A DNA stretch of 64,000 nucleotides, taken from the NCBI GenBank assembly GCA_964006375.1, contig OZ023265.1, positions 13,503,993-13,567,992 of the forward strand, given 5' to 3'. Below are positions 21,590 to 33,495 of the stretch, piece after piece. Position 1 is the stretch's first letter, and each line of letters starts with the position of its first letter. Source of the DNA: Tillus elongatus (lineage: Eukaryota > Arthropoda > Insecta > Coleoptera > Cleridae). The position numbers were made by a program, and so were the translations under genes. The notes under the pieces are model-generated. The model searched no databases. It saw nothing but the letters and a program-made list of their open reading frames with translations, and was not told the DNA's origin.

Positions 21590-23420
21590 TCGTCTCTAAG
21601 GTTTCAGTGTATTCAACCCTAGGCCTAAATTCATCCCAACCGCTAAATACGTCCCAATAAAAAAGATAATTTCTCAATCAGAAGATGCTATAACACACTT
21701 ACCGACTGATGAAGCTAAAATTATGAGACAGGACATAGCCAGGATATTACGTTCTGCCAAACTTCCACCTTCCAACCTTTCTTCTCACGAATGACAGTCA
21801 ATCAGAGACCTTAACCAAAAAACAGAAATTATAATCTTACCAGCAGACATAGGCGACGCTACAGTCATCCTCGATAAAACAGACTATATACAAAAGATCG
21901 CGCAGTCTGTGTGTAGTGTCTTTAAGTCGTCATAATAGACCCTATGACGTGAACAGTGTCCCCGTTGCTATCCTTTAGCGGTATAAATTGAGTATTAATG
22001 TACTAATGTGCCCGAGTTCTTTTAAAATCTGATGTTACAAAAGGACCGTGGGTATATGAACTGGGTTACCAGTCCGAAGCCAAACAAACAAACAAACAAA
22101 AAATGGACAATATACTAAACAGTACATACTACAAAGAAATCCTTAGCGACCATACAGCTTATCTGGAAAACGAAACCAAAACTATCATCAACAACTCCCA
22201 ACTCAGTCCTGACCTCAAAAAAGAACTAATCCCCGCGAAAAATCAACTTACATCTCTAGAAAATACGGTCTCCTGAAAATCCATAATTCTGATATTACCC
22301 TTCGCCCTATCGTAAATGCCCACCGTTCACTCACACAAAAACTTGCAAAACATCTAGCCAAAACTCTCCAACCATTAGTAGAAAACGCTACATCCTATGT
22401 TAAAAACTCCACCCATTTCATTGACCTTCCTCAAAACAACACCATTTCTCAAACCGCCAACCTAGTTAGCTTTGATATGGTTTCCTTATTCATTAACATA
22501 CTTCTATCTCAAACCCTTGACATTCTCAAAAATAAACACAATATTTCACATGATGCCTTAGCTCTTCTAGAACACCGCACATCTAACACTTATTTCCCTT
22601 TTCAAAACAAATTTCACAAACAAGTTCGAGGTGCTCGAATGGGTTCCCCACTTTCTCCTGCATTGGATAACATTTTCATGGAAAACTTGGAGACACAAGC
22701 CTTCAATTCATCCCAACTTAAACCAACTCGTTGATTAAGATACGTTGACAACATTTTCGCTCTCTGGCCACACGGTAAAGAATCTCGAGACGAATTTCTT
22801 TCTGACCTAAATAACATCAACTCCCAAATCCAGTTCACCATGGAAATGGAAAATAATTTTTATTTGCCTTTATTAGATGTACGCATCACTAAAAACCCAG
22901 TCAGATGATTTTCTTACACTGTGTACCGAAACCCAACCCACACTAATCGTTATCTTAACGCCCAATCTCACCATCGCCCATCGCAACTAAATTCCGTGGT
23001 TCGAACACTAGTAACACGATTCCTTAGACTAACAGACAACAACAATAAACAGAGAGAATTAAGCTTCTTAAGACGGACATTGTTAGAAAACGGATACGAC
23101 AACAGTCAGATACTACGAAACATTAGAAACGCACAACACCAAACCACTACAGCACAACAAGAACAGACAGAGTCCACACAAGAACACACAGCGTTTTTAC
23201 CATACATTAAAGGTGCTACCGACAAAATCGGTCGAATTTTTAAAACACATAATATCAAAACCATATTCACAACAAAGCAAAAACTCTCAAATCTGATAAA
23301 AACTCACAAGGATACGATTCCAAACGAATCCCATGGAGTTTACTAAATTGCTTGGTCTGACTGTTCCCGAACTTATGTAGGACAAACGCATCCACAATAG
23401 AATATATGAACACACCCTCG
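21590..23420 (+). mobile_element. Degenerate Penelope-like retroelement (RT plus start of GIY-YIG nuclease)
   Basis: Conceptual translation gives KFIPTAKYVPIKK, ADIGDATVILDKTDYIQK, then NSQLSPDLKKELIP, LVSFDMVSLFINI (RT motif with FDVVSLFTNIP pattern), GARMGSPLSPAL and RYVDNIFALWPHG. These are followed by VYRNPTHTNRYLNAQSHH, a linker, and HGVY.IAWSDCSRTYVGQT, the start of a GIY-YIG endonuclease. The order RT then GIY-YIG is diagnostic for Penelope-like elements. The active site reads YVDN instead of YVDD. Several stops (after LKPTR at 22734, after TKNPVR near 22905, after HGVY at 23345) inactivate it. A ~204-bp insertion interrupts it at 21897. Confidence 0.88.
21897..22100 (+). mobile_element. 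SINE-like insertion with (CAAA)n tail
   Basis: The Penelope-like frame is continuous from ...DYIQK (21896) to MDNILNST (22103) when this segment is removed. The insert starts atcgcgcagtctgtgtg and ends gaagc followed by five CAAA units. No protein frame. Its head does not show a clear tRNA or 5S pattern, so its class within SINEs is open. Any target duplication would be short and A-rich (caaaa). Confidence 0.65.
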
Positions 23421-23439
23421 CAATTAATGCAGAGTCAGG

Positions 23440-24570
23440 TACGATGTTTCATGTACGATGTAAATTTAAAGTGCGATGGTTATATAAGAATTTTAAGAGA
23501 AGTTGTGGAAAATTATCTGGTGATATGCCGCTCAATCGATGTTTCAATCGTTGGTATCAAATGGACGCAGCACTCTTAGAAGATCGTTGGTGGGGAAATA
23601 TGTGTCCATCACTTTGGCCCGCTCTATCTCCGGATCTTACACCTTTAGATTTTTATTTATGGGATCGGGTCAAAGAATAAGTGTACGTAAATCCAGTTTT
23701 CAATTACGAAGACTTAAGAATAACGATAGCTGGAGCTTCTGATCATTTAGATCCTTTAGAAATTTGGAGAGCAACGCAGTCTGTTCGGAAGCAAACACTG
23801 TCTCAATGAAAACGGCGCACACATTGAGCATTTGTATTGAAATTATTATTTTGTTAATCTGCCCGTTTGTTGTTATTTTGTTGTAACTGTTTATTATTGC
23901 AATAAGGTTGTGAAATAAAAATTTAACTGAAACGATTGTTTCCAAAGTCCCTGAGGAAAAAATAATATTTCTCTAAAACATGCCAATAACTCAAAAACGA
24001 CTGCAGATAGGCACGTATAATATTAATAAAGGTTGCTCTTAAATTTAATTTCACATTATTTTCGGGCATCAGAAATGGCAGGTGCCATTTAAAAAACTGA
24101 ATTTTTGGACATTTTTTGATTGTCAACTTTGAAAAATCGCAGTAGGTACATGAAACATAACAAAAGTATCGGTAATGGTGCAACATATTGGCCAAACCGT
24201 TGCGAACTGAATTTAAGAAAACAACTATTTATTTTTAGCGGTTCAGGAGTTATGAATTTTTTAATGGAACCCTGCAGCTTCAATTTTTGCGAAAAATGTG
24301 ACACATTTCAAAAACTATGAGAGATAAGTGTTGACAACTGGGAGGCTCTGAACTCAGAATTTAATGTGGAATCCAGGCATGGAATCAAAATACATTTAAA
24401 AAACAAAGATGGCGCCGATTTCCAGTATTTTCGGGTTTGCCGCCATTTTGTTAATATTTCATTTAGACTTGCAGCAGTCGATTCTGACCGGCTGTCAAAT
24501 TTCATAATAATATGATTTTGGGAAATCAAAAATTTTCTAACGAACGGGCTACGTGGATCAGCCTGTATTA
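23440..24570 (+). mobile_element. DD41D mariner relic (C-terminus and 3' TIR region)
   Basis: A frame at 23444-23680 contains LEDRWWGN, LWPALSPDLTPLDFYLWDRV and VYVNPVFNYEDLR, which correspond to the segment around the third catalytic Asp. Stops then follow the decayed C-terminus QSVRKQTLSQ. The AT-rich downstream part includes gcaggtgccatttaaaaa at about 24080, a motif seen in mariner-type TIRs. No complete gene. Confidence 0.65.
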
Positions 24571-24650
24571 TAGTTTGTAATACAGTATATCTTTAAAAAA
24601 TGCTGCTGTGATTTAGGGGCGTCCTAAAATTTGATGGCCCCCTCGGTGAC

Positions 24651-25925
24651 AAGCTATAACCAAATACTATATAATGACAATACGGGACACTCCTATGCTT
24701 TAGCATTGGTGATATTTGTGACAAGTACGTTAGCGCCACCTCGCGTGAAGTACTGACAAATGAGCGGGTAATTTGAATTGTATATTTACCTGCATATTCT
24801 TAATTTAGACAATTGGTTTATTATAGATGAATATAAAAACTTGTACATGACAAAACAGTGAAATTTTTTTGATTATATAGTTATAAATAGAATTTGTATC
24901 AAAAATCAGCTTGAAACCTAAATGAATTCAGCATGAATAATTCTGCAAATTTCTCTTACCCATAATCTTATTTCATCATAATTTAAAGTACTACCTTGAA
25001 ATCGTCATTAAACTACTATTTCAAGGGTAGGTATAGAAATATACTGAAAGCTGTTCTGAGTATATTAAGTTACACTCTGTACTTACCTATAAATAATTGT
25101 TCTAGGTATAAATGGTAGCACAGTACTCAATTTGCCATATCTCTCCATGAAAACTGTCTTATTAATCTCATATTTTAAAATATGTAACTGCTATACTTAG
25201 TACATAATTAAAAAACTGTGCAGATGAAAGAGTGCAGTTACTTCCGTGAATAAATCTATTATAGGGCTGAATCTGCCATTTCTACTTGTCTCTTTAAAAA
25301 CTTGTCTTTGGAAGATAATTAAAAGCCTTTACCAAGTAAAATAATTTAAAATGTGAAAAAATATGACAATCTATGCCATGCTGAAATAAAAAAGGACACA
25401 AAAGAATATAGAGAAACAGTGTTCTTATGTTATTTATTATTAATGCAAAACTTTTTTTGCCTTGATATTTCTTTTTTTTTTTGATGCACTGGAAGACAAG
25501 TTATGATTGAAGCCTTTCAACCATCCGTTTACGAAGTTTATCTATAAATAGGTACATGAGGGTAAATATTACACAATAAATTATCTTCTGCGAACTGCAC
25601 ATATTGGCATAAAAGTGATTCTGAATTTGTCTTCTGCTTCAAATCATATTCACGTTTCGCCATCTTTTGGAAACCTATGAAATGTCTTTGATAGATTTAG
25701 CACGTTATAATTCGAACAATTATAGATTGCACACACCCAACCACTAATATTCATTGTAAAAAACACAGCTCAAACTTAATTATACACCGTTAAACACCAG
25801 CAATTGCTAGTGTTACACGTTCTCGAACGACGTAACATCAGTACTATCCGCTAGGGGCGCTGATATTCTTGAAACACGAAATCAGCCGGAGTGCCCTGTA
25901 TTGTCATATAGTATTTGTTATAACT
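24651..25925. mobile_element. Inverted-repeat element of unknown superfamily (~1.27 kb)
   Basis: Left end tataaccaaatactatat followed by tgacaatacgggacactcc. The right end carries the reverse complement (ggagtgccctgtattgtca, tatagtatttgttata). Arms are about 45 bp with a 2-bp gap. A secondary pair (tagcgccacctcgcg near 24731, ctaggggcgctgat near 25850) lies just inside. The interior is AT-rich with no transposase frame, so it is non-autonomous. Confidence 0.65.
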
Positions 25926-26375
25926 ATATTCATAGAAAATCTGTGCCAGGGCTGACGGCGGTAAAAAATGTATACACACCTGAAATAAGTAGGTTTTTTA
26001 TCCTGGTGCATAATAAACACAATTATCAATTTTCTCACAATATTTACAGATCTTGAACTGTCCATAAGGACATAATAGCATAACACTTGCTGGCATGAGG
26101 AGCAATAAGTTAATTTAAATATCGGTTAAATTTACCAGATGTGATTTCGCTTACAGATCTGTCAGGTGTAATTAAGCGGCAAATACCGCCAAAGCTTTAA
26201 TGTATAAACGGGTGTTATAAGCGAGTCCTTGAGTCCTTGACACTAAAAGGAGCTTGCGGTATCCAAGGGCTTCTTACCAGTGTCGCTCGTTATTACATTA
26301 CATATTAGGCTCACTTTTTATATTAAGATATATGTTTTTAATAGAAATTAAAGTTCACATTGAAGCTAATTAAAA
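25926..26375. other. Unassigned stretch
   Basis: A tandem gagtccttgagtccttga is visible near 26224. Otherwise nothing recognised. Confidence 0.4.
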
Positions 26376-26378
26376 ACT

Positions 26379-26815
26379 CTTGGCGCAGCAAGTGCGTTAT
26401 GCAGTTGAATTTTCATAAAAAATGTTTTTAATTATCGCTCTAATGCGAGCAGGCATCAATTTGGTTACCGGTATAACCTATATAGTAAAAACTATGTGCC
26501 ATGTTTCATAAAAATAACTTTATGTGAAAATGTACAAAAATTTTCCGAAAATAGACTTTAAATGTTTCTGAGAAAAGTGGTCTCCTAGCCAATGAACCTT
26601 AGGTTAATAGCAAATGAAGTTATTAAAATTTGAAACATTTAAAGAAAATTCACAACCAAAACGCCCTTGCTGCGTTCATACAAAAATTTTCCGAAAATAA
26701 AGTTAAATGTTGGGATCCTAACCAACAAAACTTACGTGAATAGCAAATTGAATTATTGAAATTTGAAGGATTTAATGAAAACTTGCTACCAAAACGCACT
26801 TACTGCGTCCAGATT
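26379..26815. mobile_element. GACGCAG-ended MITE cluster
   Basis: Left end ggcgcagcaagtgcgttat at about 26381. Right-end motifs are aaaacgcccttgctgcgtt near 26660 and accaaaacgcacttactgcg near 26793. Interior words (ggttaccggtataacctat, gtgccatgtttcat) are shared with 38663-38983. The two right ends suggest a nested or duplicated copy. Confidence 0.65.
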
Positions 26816-26859
26816 TTTTCTTACAAACATGCATCATATTTCGATAAAAAAATGCAGAA

Positions 26860-27467
26860 TGCAAAATTAGCTAAAAATTATAGACCGTTAAACCTCAAAC
26901 TTCACTAAACATACAGCGAAAGCATCAACTTAACTAAACCGACAGCCAAAGCATCAGAGAAAGGGTCTATTTGAAATGAATTTTCTGTAACTTCTTTAGT
27001 AAAATGAAGGGCAATGACGGTTGAATCTGAAACTTAAGGGTTCGCAGAAAACTCTTCTTGCAACATTTTCTTTTCACAATCCATATTTGTTTCACGTTCT
27101 TTGTCTAAACATTGCCAATTGTGACGTTTTAAATTGCGAGTTTGACGTTTTAAATTGTGAGTTTGACGTTTCGAGGAAAACTTCAAAATGTGTTGCTTTA
27201 GCTGCCCGTAACTGTTTGTCCTTAAACTTAGAGACCTAAATTTTGGTACATGCTTCGCTCTTTATAATGCAAATATAAGTACCAAATTTGGTTGCCGTCA
27301 CTTTTTTATTTTTAGAAATATGAATTTTTTTAGAAAGAAAACACAAAATTTTCCGGGAAAACCTGGTCCGATTTTCCTGTCTAACGAACTTATCCAAGCA
27401 ACTTACAAAAGGAAGGTACTCACCAAATTTGATCAAGATCGGTTTATTATTTTTTGAGTTATCGGTA

Positions 27468-27555
<88 letters not shown>

Positions 27556-27600
27556 CACAGATCTCCCCATTAGTGAATTTTTTAAAGAAAATTCACTAAA
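26860..27600 (+). repeat. Long TA-core repeat with (TA)n 27471-27554
   Basis: Starts in the gctaaaaattatagacc block, with agagaaagggtctatttg, a duplicated gcgagtttgacgttttaaat, ttttccgggaaaacctgg, cctgtctaacgaactt and cggtttattattttttgag. Then (TA)n, then only a short post-array part (gatctccccattagtgaa...aaaattcact). The terminal palindrome is intact at 27571-27600. Confidence 0.75.
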
Positions 27601-28314
27601 AAAGAAAATTTGAATCACCAACGACTTATGGACCACCCTGTAATTGTAGAAATATTTTTTAAGATGTAGTTCAAGACACCCTATAATTAATGTATACATT
27701 TTTTTTTCGTATCTTGCATAATGACGGATATTCTGAGCTTTAAAGATTTTTTACGAAAATTCGACAAAAATGATATAACAATAACCGATAAACTCTATAG
27801 CCAACACTACTGCCAAAGCATCAGAAAAAGGGTCTATTTGAAATGAATTTTTTGGGAATATTTTAGTAAAATGAAGGAGAATGACGATTGAAACTAAGAC
27901 CTCAGCCTTTATAAAACATTCTTCTTGAGACATTTTCCTTCCATAGCTCATATTAGTTTTAGGTTCATTGCCTAAATATTACCAATTTTGACGTTTAAAA
28001 TCGCGACTTTTGACGTTTTGAGGAAAACCCAAATTTATTTTTCTTTAAATGCCTGTAACTTTTTTGTCCTTTTACCTAGAGCGCTAAATTTTGGTAGATA
28101 ACTTATCTATAATGATATAAACCCACGAACCAAATTTGGTTGCCCTTACTGTGTAAATTCCGGGGATATAAATTTTTTTCGGAAGAAAACAAAATTTTCC
28201 GGGAAAACCTGGTCCTATTTTTCTGACTAACGAAATTATTCAAGCCACTTGCAAAGGGAAGGTACTTACCAAGTTTTATCAAAATCGGTCGATTATTTTT
28301 TTAGTTATAGGTGT

Positions 28315-28409
<95 letters not shown>

Positions 28410-28556
28410 ATATAAAGTCTGAAACCGACCTCGGATTTGGGTTCCGGGTTCGACGGGTCCTAAATAGCGCTCATTTCAAGAAATTTTTTCAAAATTCAAA
28501 ATTTGGGATATCCTCATTAGTGAATTCTTTTAAAGAAAATTCACTAAAAACCGTTT
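27601..28556 (+). repeat. Long TA-core repeat with (TA)n 28318-28406, complete 3' end
   Basis: Runs head-to-tail after the previous copy: accaacgacttatgg, aagacaccctataatt, agaaaaagggtctatttg, caaatttggttgccctt, tttccgggaaaacctgg and gttataggtgtgacata. Then the array, aacatataaagtctgaaac, gggttcgacgggtcc and the 3' palindrome cattagtgaattcttt/aaagaaaattcactaa at 28518-28550. Confidence 0.8.
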
Positions 28557-28789
28557 TCATGATACTAAAAGGATACTTTAAACAGTTAGATTCAAAAACA
28601 AGTTAGTCTGATTCCGATATTCAACAACCTTGATAACCAATTGTTAGCCCGTCTGGAGAAGTTGTTGAAGAAAAATATATACGATCAAAAAATTGCAAAA
28701 ATAACGGTGTACGTTTAATTCTGCGAGGGTCAAAAATAAGCATAGGCTCAATCTAAATTCTCTTCTAGCAGTAATTAGTCTCCATTTAC

Positions 28790-29990
28790 TTAAGAGCTTC
28801 AAAATTGAAGCCGGATCCGCAACGTAATGAGTTTTATGATAGTCTAAAGAAACAGCACGGTGCTAGGTTAAAAGACGCCACAAAAAATACTATGAAAATA
28901 AAATATCTTAGGCTTCAAACTGAAACAAAGTTATGTGGGAAGCAATTAAAGAAAATGTGATCGTGGGGAAGATGAACAGCAAGGCGGGAAATCTGAGTAT
29001 TCTGTCTGGATACGGAGTCGTTTTGACAGATCCTAATATGATTGCTGACAGTCACAATGTGCACTTTGTCGACTCTGTTAAGTATCTGACAAATAACTGT
29101 GACATAAGTTGTGCATTGAAAAATAGCTCTAGTCCCTATTCTATGTTTTTACATCCTGTCTCAGAGGACGATGTATTCGAGATCATAAAATTAGCTGTAG
29201 CTAAAAATTAACCAGGAATAGATGAAATACCATGTAGTCTTCTTGGCAGGGTTGCTCATCTTGTGCTGGCTCCACTAACTTACCTTATAAATGTGTCATT
29301 TGTAATCGGTTGTTTTCCTGAGCTGCCATTGTTGTCTCTCTCTTTAAGGAAGAAGATCCACGTCTTTTAGACAACTACAGGGCGATTGCGCTGCTATCGG
29401 TTTTTTCTAAGATCTTTGAGAAGGAGTTTCTGCTAAGACTCGAGTCCTTTTTGGAGAGATACAATTTGCTGTCTCCGTGCCAATTTGGCTTTCGTAGACG
29501 GCTGTCAACTCAGGATGTAGTGCTTAGCACTTACCTGACCGTCTTGGATTACATAAATAGTAGGTTCGAATCCGCCGGGCTGTTCTTCGACATTTGGCAA
29601 GCCATTGATGGGGTCAACCATTCTCCTTTATAGCAAAAATTGGAGCATTATGGCATAAGACGAAATGTATATTTATGACTAAAAGCAACCTGCCTGGATA
29701 CGACAGGCAGGTGATAACTGTATGTATGGATTTTCAGCCGGGACGAGCGGCGTGCCGCAGGGCAGCATATTGGGTCCTGTTTTGTTTACAATTTTTCTTA
29801 ACTATATTGTTTATTATCTCCAACAATACCACTTAACTTTGTACGCAGATGACACCACTGCTGCAATCTCAGGGAAAAGTTATGAAGAGTTTGGTGACAT
29901 TAGAAGTTTGTTTATGTCATCAAACTTCTTTTAAAATTATACTCAACTCTGTGAATTAAACCGAGGCTGCATCTTCACAAACAACAAAAT
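28790..29990 (+). mobile_element. Degenerate jockey-like non-LTR retrotransposon
   Basis: Pieces in order are LKKQHGARLKDATKN (about 28840), MWEAIKENV...SEDDVFEIIKLA (28933-29211), and PGIDEIPCSLLG after a stop. Then come LSPCQFGFRRRLSTQDVV (29463-29520), GLFFDIWQAIDGV (Asp/Phe RT motif A altered), SGVPQGSILGPVLF and LTLYADDTTAAI (29836-29870). Many stops and frameshifts. It lacks the 5' endonuclease and 3' end. Confidence 0.8.
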
Positions 29991-30029
29991 TTACTGTTAT
30001 AATGTGGTAGATAATAGGCATCCTGTATA

Positions 30030-30345
30030 CATAAGTATAAAAATTCAAACAGACCTTGGTTTCGGGTTTCTAAGGCCCAAACCCGTGCTTATTTGAAGAA
30101 ATTTTTGCAAAGTCACTATTGATACCTCTCTATTAGCGAATTTTTAAGAATAAAATTCGCTAAAAAAACCGGAAGGTTCTAGTCTGCCTAGAAGCTTTGC
30201 AAAATATATAAAGTCTAAAACTAAACTCGTATATGGGTTCTAGGGGTTCCAGTTGGCAGTGATTTGAAAAAAATATTTCAAAAGTTTAAATGTCGTCATC
30301 TCTCTTAAAGCGATATTTTATTTATGAAAATTCGCTAAAAGCAGC
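30030..30345 (+). repeat. Two TA-core post-array fragments
   Basis: The first has caaacagaccttggtttcg and ends in an intact TTAGCGAATTTTTAAG/AAAATTCGCTAA stem at 30136-30165. The second has taaaactaaactcgtat, ttctaggggttcc and a degraded stem at 30320-30342. Neither keeps a TA array. Confidence 0.65.
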
Positions 30346-30814
30346 ATTAAATGCAATTCAGTTATTTTGAAACCCAAATAATTCTGGACAAGTTGAATTT
30401 CTAAAATAGAATCCTTTGTGAGACACTAGTAATATAAAATATAGGATGTTATAATTGAATAATATCCAGAGACCATTCTAGGCTGCATTCTAGGGGTGAA
30501 ATTGACCTCAGCTTTCAGGAGTATAAAATAGTTGAAGAAAACGTTGAAAGGTTATAACACAGAAGTTCACTTGCAAAGTTTTACTGTTCCCACTTAACTG
30601 GGGTAGGAATCCATTGTGGGTAGACAAATTATCTGTCTTTATTATACAACAAGAATAAATTTTACAATGTGGGTGGTGACTGAACCACTTTGTTCAAGAA
30701 AATATGAAAGCATTGTTCGAGAAATAGGTACAGGGAATGCAACTTGAATACATTAACGGCATACAAATATGTGATAAATAGAATATGAAAGTACAGTAAC
30801 TTCCCTTGAAAATG

Positions 30815-30817
<3 letters not shown>
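30346..30817. other. Unassigned stretch
   Basis: No gene or known repeat seen before the TA array. Confidence 0.35.

Positions 30818-30899
<82 letters not shown>
30818..30899. repeat. (TA)n at the 3' end of a non-LTR copy
   Basis: Alternating TA abutting the 3' end of the minus-strand retrotransposon copy. Confidence 0.98.
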
Positions 30900-30902
<3 letters not shown>

Positions 30903-30904
30903 TC

Positions 30905-31426
30905 AACAACACACCAGGAGGGCTCACAGCCTAAATACTCTCGTACCGTGGGTGTCGACAAGGAGGAAAGAGGCAACTTGTTAATTCTGGACTTGAAGGT
31001 TTGCGGGTTCGGAGGAGAAGGAAAAACATGTGCCGGCAAGGAATTCCACAACTTGGAAGTCCTCGGGGCAAAAGAGCAGGCATAACAAGATGTTCTATGT
31101 CTGGTGACCTGGACAGTAAAAGGGTGCATTCGCTCTGTTCCCCTGGTATATCTGTTGGCGGCAGCAGGTGGATAAACAATGGAAGAAAGCCCCTCTGAGC
31201 AGTGCCCGTGCAGATATCTATATAAAAGAGCAAGAGAGAGGTCACCAACGGCACGTCGGTGAGCAAGGGATGGCAGCCTTTGGGTGAGGGTAGGGTCACC
31301 GATGAGACGTATAGTTCTCTTCTGAATGGAGTCCAGGATAGCGAGTGTAGAAGCGGTAGAGACACCCCAGATGTGGGAGCAGTATTCGAGGTTTGGCCTT
31401 ATTTGTGAAGTATATAATGTATAGAG
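30905..31426 (-). mobile_element. 3' end of the jockey-like family of 1-1772, inserted between (TA)n tracts
   Basis: Minus-strand translation: PNLEYCSHIWG, LDSIQKRTIRLIGD, RLPSLAHRRAVG, then after one frameshift MHPFTVQVTRHRTSCYACS, RTSKLWNSLPAHVFPSPP and KLPLSSLSTPTVREYLG. It is nearly colinear with 1260-1770. The 5' truncation falls at ctctatacattatatac and passes directly into TA repeat. The 3' end (tgtgttgttgaaat) also passes directly into TA repeat. So both edges are (TA)n. Confidence 0.88.
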
Positions 31427-31715
<289 letters not shown>

Positions 31716-31739
31716 ATATAAGAGGTAAACAATTTACCA

Positions 31740-32340
31740 AAATTTAGGTCTGTTAGTGTAAAGACAAAAAAGTAAGACGCATTTAAAGAACAAAAATGGA
31801 GTTTTCCTCAAAAGGTAAAAAGTCGCGATTTGAAACGTCAAAATTGGCAACATTTAGGCAAAGAACCTGAAAGAAATGCGGATTATGTAAAGAGTGTTCT
31901 GCAAACCCTTAAGTTTCAGCTTCAATCATCATTGCCCTTTTTAATAAAACATTTCCAGAAAATTTATTTTAAATGGACACTTTATCTGATGCTTTGAGAG
32001 TAGTTTTTAAGTTAAGTTTATGGTTTAACGGTCAACAATTTTTAGCTAATTTTCGTAGAAAAAAATTGGTAAATGAGAAGACCGAGGCTTTTGATTTCTA
32101 AAATATTTCTTCAAAAGAGCGCAAACTAGGCCACCTAGAATCCATATCCGGGTTTACTTTCTGTTTACATATATACAGGGTTAGGCATTTGTACGGTAAA
32201 ACTCAATATAGTTGTTATTATGCAAGATACGAGAAAAAATTGTATACCTTACCTATAGGGTGTTTTGAGCTGCACCTTATAAAATTATTTTGACTATCAC
32301 AGGTGGCCCATAACTCGTTAGTGATACCTACAATTTTTTT
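31740..32340 (-). repeat. Long TA-core repeat fragment, reverse
   Basis: Minus strand: ggcccacctgtgatagtca, aaacaccctataggtaag, gagttttaccgtacaaatg, a cggatatggattctaggtgg module, a gtttatggtttaac-type block, a catcagataaagtgtcc block, and gccaattttgacgtttc ending in a frame with aggaaaactcc. The TA array at 31671 lies at its downstream edge. Confidence 0.7.
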
Positions 32341-32403
32341 TGAACATTCCTTATTGCATTTTTGCATTTTTCATCGAAATATGATGCATGTTTGTAAAAA
32401 AAT

Positions 32404-32712
32404 TTAGACGCAGTAAATGCGTTTTAGTAGATAACTTTCATGAAATGCTTTAAAATTCAATAACGCAATTTGCTATTAACCTAAGGTTCGTCAGCTAGGA
32501 AACGAGTTTTTGGGAAACGTTTTAAGTTTATTTTCGGAAAATCTTTGTATATTTTCAAACAAGTTATTTTGATTAAATATGGTATATTGTTTCTACTATA
32601 TAGGTTATACCGGTAACCAAATTGATGCCTGCTTGCATTAAAGAGACATATTTGCTATTAAAAACATTTTTTTGAAAATTCACTTCCATAACGCACTTGC
32701 TGCGTCCAGGCA
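32404..32712 (+). mobile_element. GACGCAG-ended MITE
   Basis: Left end agacgcagtaaatgcgttt, right end ccataacgcacttgctgcgtccagg. Arms are imperfect inverted repeats of about 40 bp. The interior has tatataggttataccggtaacc and a variant of caaattgatgcctgc. Non-coding. Confidence 0.75.
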
Positions 32713-33482
32713 TTTTTATTTTTGACTATTAAAATAACTCCCACGTCATTAACTTGCAAGTAAGTAAATTGGTAAAAATTTGGTTCAATTTTACCTATAA
32801 ATATACTGAAACATAGTTTTGAGTTTCAATTCAACAATTGGTAATTTTAGAGATTTCTTTTTTCTTTAACATCTGAGTAGGCAGTGATTTGACATGCCTA
32901 AGACCTGCACATTATCAGGACACTTATTACAGAGTAATCTTTTTGTGCTATTCTCAACATTGGATTGTCATTTGTTTATGAGCTACAGGTATCAGCGTTT
33001 GTTTGTATTATGGCAGCCATATTGGGTTTTGCTCATGTGATAGCCTGTAAAAAGAGCTTTCCAATGATGTTCCAACATGCTTGAGAAATATTGTAATTGC
33101 ACTAACAATTTTGAGCAAAACCGTTTTGAGGATAGTAGGCTAGAAAATCCAATACCAGACAACAAATGACAAATAAAGTGTTCAAAAAGCAGGAGGCCAT
33201 AGAATCTTCTACTTTTAACATAATTTTTCGTAATGATTCACGATAAAAGATAGGAACTTTGAGCACACCAATGAATCGGCCCATTATTACAAATGATATT
33301 TCCCATTACAAAATTACCCTAAAAAATTGTAATAATTAAATTAAATAGGTAAACCTAGTAAATAACTAAATTTACTAACAGAACTCAATAACAAGCAGAT
33401 TATTGATTTACGAAGACGCCTTTGAAAATTGTTTGATTTTTTAACGTATGTCAACTGAAAATCAACAGAAGAAAGGTTGCTA

Positions 33483-33495
33483 CGGATATAACACT
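33483..33495 (+). repeat. Target-site duplication, left copy
   Basis: CGGATATAACACT, repeated exactly at 35828-35840. The uninterrupted site is seen in the sister element at 54324-54336 (reverse complement, one difference). Confidence 0.9.
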
